A stretch of DNA of 64,000 nt from Hygrocybe punicea (Eukaryota; Basidiomycota; Agaricomycetes; Agaricales; Hygrophoraceae): contig OY744470.1 of NCBI GenBank assembly GCA_963556145.1, positions 5,704,001-5,768,000 on the forward strand, given 5' to 3'. Made by a program: the position numbers and the translations under genes. The notes below the pieces were generated by a model, which made no database searches, had not been told where the DNA came from, and saw only the letters and a list, made by a program, of their open reading frames with translations. Shown in pieces: positions 9,981-18,881 of this stretch. The stretch's first letter is position 1; each line of letters opens with the position of its first letter.

Positions 9981-10749
9981 AGATGTATACAACACTATAC
10001 AAATCGGGGTTGTCTATAAGCGTCTATGGATTACTATGGTTTTGACAGGTATCTATATCACTCTATACCAAAACGACTGTTTTGCTGATGTGTGTTATTT
10101 AATTAACTCTACTAACTTTGTTCCGTATTCTACTAACTTTGTTCTGTATTCCACTCGGGTCAACGACGGGGAATCAAATCAGGCAAGCTCGTGTGGATTG
10201 TCATTATCTGTACCATCAAGAATAGGTTCATCGTTGACCTTGCAGCCATGTCCTTCTGTTGGCCGGCTCTAGCCAGTACCACCACGTTCAAGCGTCAAGG
10301 GTTTGGAGTCGGCGAATTGTCCAACAGTATTTCGGAACCTTCCGCACGTCAAAAAAGTATAACGTCTGCCGAGCGAGATGTGACTGCTTCGGAGGCCGTG
10401 TTTCAATAAGCCCCGACCTCTGCGATACATGTCACATACGTCTCATACCCTGCGGGGCTAATCATGGTCATGGGTCACCGGGCGTGTAGAAAGTCATTCC
10501 AATGGTAGAAGAATCCAGGGCCGCGTCAAAACTTCTATTCGGTACCTTCGCTTTGCTGTCATCGGCAAAACAATCCAAACTGATTGTTATCAGACACCGT
10601 GATCAGGAAGGGATCTTGTGTTCAAATTGGCTTATTAGGATCTAATCCCGACCACCCCCGTTATGAGAGTATTTAATCCGCCATGATGTTCAGGTTTCGA
10701 CTCAGTTGCTTCTACAAAACCCCCCACACCCCCCACTGTTAATATTGTC
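9981..10749. other. intergenic, no recognisable gene
   Basis: A 20-bp direct repeat (tctactaactttgttccgta / tctactaactttgttctgta) lies at about 10108-10150. Small frames at 10191-10490 have no family that I recognise. The last 60 bp before the next gene are C-rich (aaaaccccccacaccccccac), a common leader type in basidiomycete genes. Confidence 0.5.
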
Positions 10750-11291
10750 ATGAAGCACAGTATCTTCACGTCTATCTTTGCCATGCTCATGCTCCTGAGC
10801 TATTCCTTACTCCCTGTCGCTGCTGATTGCTGCAACTCTGCCGAATTGTGCTACGATGGCACGGACCCCACTCCTTGCTGTGGATATGGCCCATGGTAAG
10901 CGTACATCGCCATGCGAGTTTATTGCGGCCATTATCTGACAACACAATGAAAACGACGTAGCAACATCTTCTGCTGCAACTGTGACGGTGGGTGCAGGCA
11001 CACATTGAAGCTGCACTGGAAGGACCAAAGCTCTCGCAACGTTGATCAGAGCAACGATTGCCAGTAAGCTGTTGTGTCCGATTACTTGTGGTGCTAGGTC
11101 GCTCATGTTACTTTGTTAGGGGCAAGTTCATCGTTGCTGATAATGACGGCGACGGCATGCTTACGTTCCAAGAGTGGTACACATTCTCCACTGCCAATAC
11201 ACGCAGGGAGTTGGCAGCTAAGTGGGCTCTTTACGATACCGAGGATAAAGGATTCCTCACCATGGAAGAGGCCTATGAGCGCAAGGTCTGA
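10750..11291 (+). CDS. secreted cysteine-rich protein with EF-hand
   Basis: Three exons, 10750-10895, 10962-11063 and 11120-11291, join in phase to give 139 residues. Introns are GTAAGC..CGTAG and GTAAGC..GTTAG. Residues 1-25 form a hydrophobic signal peptide ending in PVAA. Residues 26-82 hold eleven cysteines (for example CCNSAELCYDG, CCGYGPC, CCNCDGGC), which in an exported protein would form disulfides. Residues 90-101 (DNDGDGMLTFQE) are a canonical calcium-binding EF-hand loop with Asp at 1, 3 and 5 and Glu at 12; residues 122-133 (DTEDKGFLTMEE) are a degenerate second loop with Lys at position 5. All splice sites and the frame are intact, so the gene is probably expressed. Its role is unknown; extracellular calcium-binding or effector-like function would be inference. 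Confidence 0.85.
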
Positions 11292-11970
11292 GATCTAAGG
11301 TTGGAGCTAAGAAAGCAAAGAAAGATCTCTCACGGAGACTTCCTGTATTCCGTATTCGGTCTGTCATTTTCTATTTTAGTGCTGTGTACCTGTATGATCG
11401 GTTGTTTTTGTATCACGTCCACGTCTGTCAAACGAAACATTCCTGTTGTCACACTTATTACAGTTGCCGGAAAACAAAATCCAAACAATTTGGGCGAGTA
11501 CCTCCTTGTCACTTTCAGGGACCCTGTAACTATCTAGGTAGATGGAAGTATTGACGACGAAATGACAACGGGATCAAGACTCCTACCCTCTTCGAAGAGA
11601 ACCCTCAGCACTTCGCCTTTATTCGCTAGTCGGATGAAGCTTAGTACGAGCTTGAAGTCTACCCTCAACTTTCCTTCATGCGTCGTGACGGCTACATTCA
11701 AATGAATGATGTCACTCTCGCCCTTGTTATGCAGTCACCCAGTGAAGATAAATAATAATACGAACATTCAGGTCAATCATTCGGATAGAGTCGCAGGTAT
11801 TTGCGTTCGTTTGCAGGAATTCCTCCATGTTGAGTTCAAGGGCTGAGGGCTCTCGGTTGTATATTGTAAACATAGTTATGGAGGAGTACACGCTGTATGT
11901 GGAGGTGCGGAGAGACAGACATGTCGACAGGAGGTATTCACGGTCAAATCTTGACCTTTATTCACTACGA
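11292..11970. other. 3' region between convergent genes
   Basis: The EF-hand gene (+) and MYND gene (-) converge here. About 11540-11740 has coding-like text with stops (for example EENPQHFAFIR then a stop, later RRDGYIQMNDVTLALVM), so a small decayed coding fragment is possible. The family is not recognised. Confidence 0.4.
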
Positions 11971-12702
11971 TCATATCTCCAACCCCGTAATTTCTCGTCC
12001 GACCGCAGCTAACGAACCTATCGCAGGGTGGAAAGACCTCTTGTCAGGCCCCCGCCTCAGCTTGAGCCCATGACGGGACGCGCTATCTTCCTTATAAATG
12101 CTCAGTGGCAGCGGTTTCCCCATTCTATTTATTACCCGATCAAGTGTTAATTCAACACATCCATCAACATCAGAAAAGGCCCACCTGCAAAAATCGCAAT
12201 TACACGGCTTCGACCCAGTACCGTGATGGTCACAGCCCCAGTTCATCCCCGCTTCCGTTCCACAGCAAGTCCATCTAAATCCCTGCGGCCAATACTTAAA
12301 AAACTTCGACTCATCCCCTCTATACTCCGTCGAAAACTTCCGCTGGAGGTCATCCGACTCGTCGGCGGAACAATGTCCCCAACCCGTTTCCTCAGTTTCG
12401 CAAGCCCAGGTGATCAGCTCCAGTTTTCCCTCGTGCAGCGATCCGTCTTGGCATTTGCGGTGTTTATTGTACCAGACGGGAACGGAGGTTTTGTCCTCGG
12501 TCTTCCTGCAGGTGGCTTTGTGAGATCGCCAGTCAATCGTTTGGCATGATCTTCCTGCTTGGTAGGACATGAGTTGTTCGCTAGGAAGTTAGTACGGACC
12601 GCAATAGAAACGTTCGCGGCAGCCGGAACAACGCTGTATAACGACTCCGGCATCTGAAGATTTCTCGCACACAGAACAAGTCGGCGCAGCAGTGGAGGAC
12701 AT
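11971..12702 (-). CDS. MYND-type zinc finger protein
   Basis: Three exons read on the - strand: 12702-12600, 12554-12185 and 12124-11971, together 208 residues. Intron 1 has a perfect TACTAAC branch site; intron 2 is 60 bp (GTGGGC..AATAG). The N-terminal MYND finger is complete: C9, C12, C25, C28, C34, C38, H46 and C50, with the usual YC..CQ..DW..HK..C text. I chose the intron 1 acceptor at 12555 because it gives the usual C-x3-C spacing; an acceptor three bases earlier would add one residue. After the finger, TWACETEETGWGH and a Cys-rich CCGTEAGMNWGCDHHGTGS block look conserved, followed by CDFC. MYND fingers bind proline-rich partner peptides. Partner and pathway are unknown. The gene appears intact. 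Confidence 0.85.
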
Positions 12703-12965
12703 GGCAGATACCAATCGATGAAACGAAGTGTGACACCAATCGCGTTACGTCGCAATACATCTGTCACGGAAACGCCCACCTGACCATCCCACTATGTAAG
12801 CCTAACTAGAGCTGTTGAGCACGTGCCTCAGCAGCTATTGTTTGGCTGGAGAGTGCTCTTTTCCCAACCCCAGCAATAAATCCTGCCCCAACACCCCCAA
12901 ATACTTAGCATAGAGTAGATAGTATTCCAAATATAGTAACATTGGCACCGGAAGCACATCCAACA
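12703..12965. other. upstream region of the MYND gene with repeat-like text
   Basis: From about 12790 the text (ctgttgagcacgtgcctcagc .. cccaaatacttagcatagag) resembles 4320-4480 loosely, so the dispersed repeat extends left of the better-matched core. No gene is visible. Confidence 0.4.
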
Positions 12966-13092
12966 TCAGGAACAAGGGCGCTGATGGGCTCGGTCTTTCC
13001 CGTCACTGTTGCCATGGCCCCGCCCATCACTCACAGGCATACGCGCTCATCATCATTGACGTTGTGCATGACTATTTCACTATCCCTCCATA
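12966..13092 (+). repeat. dispersed repeat, copy 2
   Basis: Matches 4502-4628. Differences are mostly C/T and A/G changes, for example tcgttgtcgttgacg against tcatcatcattgacg, as expected from decay of methylated CpG in one copy. Confidence 0.7.
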
Positions 13093-13528
13093 TTTTCTTG
13101 GAGATTTTTTTACATATCATAGATGGATTAATCTATTTGGCTCCCCAGGGAGCTGCTTACAAATCTCCTTTTTTGGGAGGGGAGCTAGGGTCCACGTAGC
13201 TCCCCCCCATTATTGAATCAGGCATGTATGTTGCAATACTTACATCTCGATCCGACGATTGGACTAATGCTAAATATATAGGTGGCCACAAGCAAAGTTC
13301 AGGAACCTGCACATAACGCACCGCCCCCGAGATACTACCAAGCTACCGGGAAGGGTGGTCCGAACACTCTAGGTGAGTCCCTACATATGCTCTTGGTATC
13401 AATCTCATCAATATTATTCCTGTGGCCGAGTCCCACTCAACAATGTGGGGCCTAGCAAATGGTGACAACAACAATCACCAACACCAGGGATGAGGAGGTG
13501 CCGACATCAATATCACCTTTATCACCAT
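13093..13528. other. repeat-derived sequence left of the small LTR element
   Basis: No gene seen. A short imperfect palindromic stretch (ctccccagggagctgctt..gggaggggagctagg) lies at about 13140-13195 and an intron-like GTGAGT at about 13372. This is the left flank of the LTR element. Confidence 0.4.
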
Positions 13529-13685
13529 TGGAGAGGGTCGGAGGCTGCTGTGGGACTCTCCAAGGGAGTCTTGCTGGAAAGCACAGAAAGACTGGGATGG
13601 GAACTGTCTACTACATCAGATCAGCTACTGACTATGACAAACCGTGGGAATCCAGTCACGTGACAGTACAGGCACAACTACTACA
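13529..13685 (-). repeat. 3' LTR of small element
   Basis: 157 bp, TG..CA, nearly identical to 31983-32139 (for example g/a at two positions and c/t at one). The polypurine tract adjoins its right edge. Confidence 0.8.
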
Positions 13686-13700
13686 AGTGCCCCCCCTCTT
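13686..13700 (-). promoter_or_regulatory. polypurine tract
   Basis: AAGAGGGGGGGCACT on the - strand, immediately upstream of the 3' LTR, is the expected primer for plus-strand DNA synthesis. The related element at 63189 has GAGGGAGGGGGGCAAT in the same place. Confidence 0.75.
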
Positions 13701-13882
13701 GTAACGACGCCCTCGTCGCTAGCCAAAGAGAGAAAAGCAAAAAGAAAGGCAGGGGAAGGGGGAAGAAAAAAAAGAGAGAGAGGAACAGACACAAAACAAA
13801 CAAAACAAAAACAAAAATAAGTCCAGACCGAAAGCTCAACTCTACCTAGGCCTTGTCCAACCCAAAGCTACAAGGGCTTGAC

Positions 13883-15179
13883 TCAAATCACAAAGGCGGG
13901 GGTCGTGATCCCAATCAAGTATTGGGCCTGGTGATTTCCGGGTGGTGGCCATGATGGGTTGGGTGATGATTGGCCATCCAGGACTGATGGCATGTGGATG
14001 GCTTTGAGTGACAATGGGACCATTGGGGACAGTGAAGAAATGTCGAGGGCGTGGGTAGTTGCGTCGTCGAGCATGGCGCCGCAGGGTGGAAAATGGTCAT
14101 CTGGTGGTGTTGGAACAGAGGGTGGAAATGTCACGGGGGGTTCGTGTTGGAAAGGTGGGGTGGATGGGAATGGCAGCGGCCTCTTCAGCCCAGTTGAATT
14201 GCACAGGTGGTGTTGGCTTGGATGTTGGTAGTGTTGCCGAAGTTCAGTTCGGTCCGGTTCCGACCCTTTTTGGCGGAACCGTGAACTGAACTTCAGGTCC
14301 GGTTTGGCGCATGGCCAAACCTGGACCCAGACGGCGTCGAACCGTCTCTTCGCGTTTGGTCTGGGTTCAGACGCGGTCTGAAACCCAGACTGAGGTGGGC
14401 TCACCCCATCCGTTCTCCTCACGAATGGCAGGCACGTATCAATAGATATGGCGCTGCACTTCGCGAGGTAGATGGGTGCGGGGGAGCCCTCCGGTGTCCC
14501 CAAGGGATGTGGAGGGACGGGGTCTTGTCCCGTGGTCCCTGCGTGGCATTGCCGGCGCTGCTGCTGCCAACCGTTGTCCTTGTCGGGGCGGTGGTATGGT
14601 TGTGGTGGTGTTGCTGCCATGGCTGCTGCTGCTGCTGCTGTTGTCGCCGTTGCCGCTGCCACTGTTGCTGCTGCTGCTGCTGCTGCTGGCCGTCGCCGTC
14701 ATCGTTGCCATGCCGCTGCTGGTGGTGGTGGTGTTGCGGCTGTCCCGTGTCCATTGGCATTGGATGGCTTGGTGCAGCAGCAGCAGCAGCAGCTGCTGCC
14801 GGCACTGCTGCTGTTGTCCTCTTCGGGTGGTGGTATGGTTGCGGTGGTGTTGCTGCCACGGCTGCTGCTGCTGGCATTGCTGCTGTTGCCGGCGTTGCTG
14901 CTGTTGCCGGCGTTGCTGCTGCTGTTGCAGGCGCTTCTGCTGCTGCCGGCGCTGCTGATGGCCGTTGCCGTCGTCGTTGATGCCATTGCCGTTGCCACCG
15001 CTGGTGGTGGTGGTGGTGGTGGTGGTGGTGGTGTTGCGGCCGTCCCGCATCTGTTGGCATTGCGTTGGCGCTGGGATCCATGTTGTGCCGGGTTGTGTGC
15101 GTCGCGGTCAAGTTGCCTGTGGCAGATAATATTAGTAAAGTTAAGAAATTTTATGAGACTTACCTGTGTTCATGAACGC
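13883..15179 (-). pseudogene. C-terminal part of the small element's ORF (Gln/His/Ala-rich)
   Basis: Reading leftward from the Gypsy insertion point at 15179, a GTAAGT..CACAG intron (15164-15116) leads to a low-complexity coding part dominated by CAG/CAC/GCA codons (poly-His at about 15040-15000, poly-Gln and poly-Ala to 14560). It then shifts frame and ends in a Pro-rich tail (FPPSVPTPPDDHFPPCG, about 14100-14050) with a stop at 13883. The upstream half of the same ORF is at 31733-31259. An inverted repeat (gaagttcagttc..gaactgaacttc, about 14236-14297) lies within. No enzyme motif is visible. Confidence 0.55.
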
Positions 15180-16080
15180 TGTTTTGCGTGGGAAGTGTTT
15201 GAACAAATCCACACCAAGGGTTTCCGGAGTGCGTCGTTGATCGGGAAATTACCTTGTTGTCCTTTGGGAACAAGGATTTAGCTCTTCTATAACTCTGGGT
15301 TATTCCTGTTGGGTGGTTGGGTTGTGGTGTGAATCCTATCAAAGGTTAGCTTTGAGGGATACAACAAATACTTGACAATAATATAAGTCAGATGTATGAC
15401 TTATAGAGGATGAGTGAACAGTGAGGTCTTCCCTACTAAAGGTAAAGACTTTGAGTGACAAGAGGTATGCAAGAGTATAAGCGGATAATAACTCAAGCAA
15501 GTATGAACAGTGTAAGATGAATGAGTACAACAGTCAAGTATACAAGTAGCAAGTATACAATGAGCAGAGGTACAACAGAGATGAGCGATAGATTATGGAC
15601 GATGGGCGATAGGCGATGGGCGATGGGCGAGTGTAACAGTAGATGTCAAACAAAAAGGGAGGTGTGACAAAATACTATGTACAGAATGAATGAACTGAAC
15701 AATAGGCAAGTAGGATTGATGATCAAGATATCGGACTTTATTCCGAAGCTTCAAACGCACATTGGCTACTAGTGCAGAATAAAGTACTGGGATATCTTTG
15801 GTGATGATCAATAGAACTTGAAAGAAGATGAATGTGACTGTACTACGTGACAGAACACAAAGAAAATATATCAAACAAGTAATAAGGGAGTATCAATATA
15901 ACTGCAATTGATATCCTTAAACAAATGAATGATGACTTGAACTGCAATTGGTATTTGAAGTACTACTACACAAGTAATACAAACAAACACAGAGGGGTGA
16001 ATCAGAATCTGGGAGAGGGACTGTCCTGTGACTGGGCCTGTCAGATTAGGTGACTGAGCCATCTCCAGCAGAAACTGGGC

Positions 16081-16092
16081 TCTATATATACC
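16081..16092 (-). promoter_or_regulatory. TATA box in the LTR
   Basis: GGTATATATAGA on the - strand lies just downstream, in element orientation, of the TGASTCA cluster. It is the best candidate core promoter of the element, marking the U3/R border. The same box is at 30237-30248 in the 5' LTR. Confidence 0.65.
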
Positions 16093-16114
16093 TATTCTAC
16101 AGCAGGAGTCATAC

Positions 16115-16463
16115 TGAGTCATAGAATGGTATATGAAATGGAGAGCATAGGATATGACTCATAGGGAGTCATATAGAGGAGAGGCATAGGTTTATGACTC
16201 ATAAGGAGTCATAATGATGAAAGGCATGGGGGGTTATGACTCATAAGGAGTCATAAGAAAGGAAGGCATGGGTTTGTGACTCATACAGAGTCAATTAATG
16301 AGTCACATAGGTATTATAATCAAAGGAGGGGGCATAATGAGTCAGAAATAGTCATAATTAGTCATGGGTGGTCATAATGAGTCATGGGGGGTCATGAGTA
16401 TGTCATAAGGGTCATAATTTGTCATGGATAGACCAATGAGTCACATTTGATGGGAGTGAGTCA
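16115..16463 (-). promoter_or_regulatory. cluster of ten TGASTCA (Gcn4/AP-1-type) sites
   Basis: TGAGTCA or TGACTCA occurs exactly ten times in 349 bp, with several paired as TGACTCATANGGAGTCATA. TGASTCA is the known core site of Gcn4/CpcA-type bZIP activators in fungi. The cluster ends about 25 bp upstream (element sense) of the TATA box. Binding by such a factor here is inference. Confidence 0.7.
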
Positions 16464-16584
16464 TGTTGCTGGTCCAATCTTGGGTGTGTGAATCAAAGGC
16501 AAGGGCTGTGCCAGGCTATGCTTCTAGAATCATCTTCCTGAGGCTGTGCTTCTTGATCAATTGATGCCATGCCATGTGTGTATC

Positions 16585-16934
16585 CTTATCAGTTAAGAAA
16601 AAGATAAGATCTGGGCTGGGCTGTATTTGATCAATTGATATGAAATGTGATGTGCTTCTTGATCAGGGAATGATGGGTGGCATGTGTTATCTCTATGATT
16701 GGAGATAAGGATGTGGCTGTGCTTCTTGTGCTTCTTTGGCCTCTGATAAGATGTTTTGGGGGCCTTATCAGTTAAGATAAGGGTATTCCTTCATTTCTTC
16801 TGCATAGATAAGGGTTTTCTTGCATGTCCCTTCTGTAGATAAGGGTTTCCTTGCATGTCCCTTGTATAGATAAGGGTTTCATGTATGTCCTATGTGCAGA
16901 TAAGGATTTCCTGTGTGTCCTATATGCAGATAAG
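16585..16934 (-). promoter_or_regulatory. cluster of eleven GATAAG sites
   Basis: GATAAG or CTTATC occurs eleven times, several inside a 30-bp minisatellite. GATAAG is the core site of fungal GATA factors (AreA/NIT2/Gln3 type). The cluster lies further upstream in U3 than the TGASTCA cluster. The 5' LTR copy has twelve sites because of its extra repeat unit. Confidence 0.65.
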
Positions 16935-17072
16935 GGTATTCCTTTCTACTCCATATGCAGATGGGGGCATTCCAGTATGAATGGTCCTTGTAATGTGATG
17001 TGTGCTGTAGGGATGGTGACTAGTGACAGCATATTACTATGTTTTGATCCGAATCCTGTTTGGATCATGACA

Positions 17073-17527
17073 TTCGCACAAGACAAGAAAAATCAACTGT
17101 CCCCAGTTGCTACTCTTCAAATAATGAAATCATTCCTCCCATCACCAAGATGCTTGTGAGATTGTCTATGCAAGGCATCTTGTGTATCTATTATTGTTTC
17201 GGATGTGTTCTTGGGTCATTCTGGACTCCAGAATGAACAATATAAATTTGTCCTCTAAATCCGATGGGAAGGTGAATGTGAATTGAAATTGTTGTGATGG
17301 AAGAATTCTGTGGTGAATATGGGAGTAGCGACGGCGGGGGTGAATTCCATATGCTGATGATGGCTTCTGAGGATGAGGGTTTACAGGGAGGATAAACATC
17401 ATTTCTTGTCTGACTTTCTGGACTTAGTCAGAGAGCAGTGAGGGATGCGGAGCGTTGATTCGAGTTGATGATAATACAAAAAAAAACAAATAAAAAATAA
17501 GGAACGTGGGGGTGCTTCAAAAAAATA
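17073..17527. other. Gypsy internal sequence between extra ORF and 3' LTR
   Basis: A small - strand frame (17402-17166) has no family I recognise. No clear polypurine tract adjoins the LTR; the nearest purine stretch (ctggggacag on the - strand, about 17112-17103) is about 30 bp away. An A-rich run is at 17478-17500. Confidence 0.5.
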
Positions 17528-18103
17528 TCAAGTGCAGAATAGCACTTGTAGAGAATCGAGCCAGTTCCTTGCAGCCTCAGCGATTCCTACAGTCCTGTCC
17601 TCCTGACCTTCTTGAGTCCAATATTGAGGGATGGCTAATAAAAAACGAGTTCCAAAGATCGTGCTGCAAAGAAAAATAACATAACCATTCCTGATGGTCC
17701 AAATTCTTTCTACATCTCCTGCTCCCATAGATCCAGTAACATGCATTCCAATTGTAATCTGCTTAGGCGGAGTATAGCGAAGAAGCCAAACATTGACTCC
17801 TTGAAGAAGGGGCTTCTGGATCTTGTTGAGAAGTGCTACACTGAGGTATACGGTTTCTTGATTGGGATAAGTGTGACGTATGTGATACTGGGTAGGATAA
17901 ATGCGGGGATGGGGAACAGGTGTGTAGATTCGATCAGGGACGGTTATGGGCGTCAAGTGGACATGATGACGTCTAGTAATGGCAATAGGAAAGGGGCTGA
18001 TGGTAGCGCTGGACACTTCATTCGAAAATTGAGAGAACATAGTGAATGAGGTGTTTGATGAATTGAGTGAAGAAGGTATGATAGTAAGGAATGTGAAGAA
18101 CAC
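17528..18103 (-). CDS. extra ORF between pol and 3' LTR, unknown function
   Basis: An open frame of 191 residues starting MFFTFLTIIP lies in the position that holds env or accessory ORFs in other Gypsy elements. The N-terminus is hydrophobic and Ser/Thr-rich. A second hydrophobic stretch (YVIFLCSTIFGTRFLLAIP) is at about residues 142-160, so membrane association is possible but weak. No cysteine-rich, fusion-like or furin-type features are seen. It may be a chance frame, but it is the longest frame in this AT-balanced stretch. I do not recognise its family. Confidence 0.35.
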   Translation of the reverse strand: MFFTFLTIIPSSLNSSNTSFTMFSQFSNEVSSATISPFPIAITRRHHVHLTPITVPDRIYTPVPHPRIYPTQYHIRHTYPNQETVYLSVALLNKIQKPLLQGVNVWLLRYTPPKQITIGMHVTGSMGAGDVERIWTIRNGYVIFLCSTIFGTRFLLAIPQYWTQEGQEDRTVGIAEAARNWLDSLQVLFCT

Positions 18104-18881
18104 TACTTGTAGCGTTCAAAAAAATAAAAAGGTTTGGTAATGAATGCATTTGGCATGTCCGGCATATTGGTCCAATGGTTCTGTTTTAGGCTAGTTGCGT
18201 GCCTGCGGCAACATAGTCTACATTAGGTAATTGATTGATGTGTCCCGATTTGTCAATTGGTAACAAATTTCCAGTTTGGGAATTCTAAGGGTCTGATGTG
18301 TGATGCGCCACAATTCGGTCCAGGCTTCTGGTCATATGGTTGCTGAGCACATGTGTGCCATGTGTTTGATGGGTAGGAGCGTATATTAGACTGACATTTG
18401 CATTCCCCTTTTTCCTCAGCTTTGTCCTGCGCGTTCGAGCGCCAGCTCCTTTTCTCCTGCTATTCTGCTGCCAGGGAATCGTAACTATCCACGGCTATGA
18501 ATTCTGCTTGCCCCAATTATTTATTCTCCTAAAAAAACAACGGCCCCTTTTCGAAAAAGGGTGGTGAGTCGTTCTTTTGTAAACGCTTTTCTTGTCATTA
18601 ACTATTTCTTGGCCTAGTCTTGCGTTATTTTTCTAATTCCGAGCTTCAACGATTGTACGTTCGTTTCCGGCAAACGATGGGAGGTGGGAACGGGGGATGT
18701 CCTTCCATAGAGCGGTACACTGGTCTCTGGGCGTGTAGCAGGGGTGGAATATCTGGGATTGGCTTCTAGGATCTGGGTGGGGTCACTGTTTGTCTGTCTC
18801 TTTTTACATCTCCTTTCCATACACATTTCTTCATTATTTCTTGGACTAAGCATGGCGCGATATCGTATTTTATTTCTTCCA
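18104..18881. other. Gypsy region downstream of pol
   Basis: No recognisable domain. A frame at 18988-18614 (-) overlaps the end of pol in another register and looks incidental. ggaaaaagg-type and cttttcgaaaaagg words occur at about 18535-18560. Confidence 0.5.

Larger units (their letters stand above)
15180..17072 (-). repeat. 3' LTR of the Gypsy element, 1,893 bp
   Basis: Starts TGTTTTGCGTGGG and ends GGATCATGACA on the + strand. Compared with 29336-31258 it lacks one 30-bp unit (gatttcctgtgtgtcctata-type) of a minisatellite at about 16800-16960. No other difference was noticed. It carries the TGASTCA and GATAAG clusters described separately. Confidence 0.95.

Noticed and set aside
11540..11740. 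Coding-like text downstream of the EF-hand gene
   Set aside because: Stops and frame changes, and no recognisable family; listed only as intergenic content.
12223..12549. + strand frame of 108 residues
   Set aside because: Antisense to the spliced MYND gene, which has a complete finger and good introns.
14472..15281. + strand Ala/Val/Cys-rich frames
   Set aside because: Antisense shadows of the CAG/CAC-rich coding strand of the small LTR element.
17741..18049. + strand frame of 102 residues
   Set aside because: Opposite the longer - strand frame and lacking any recognisable motif.
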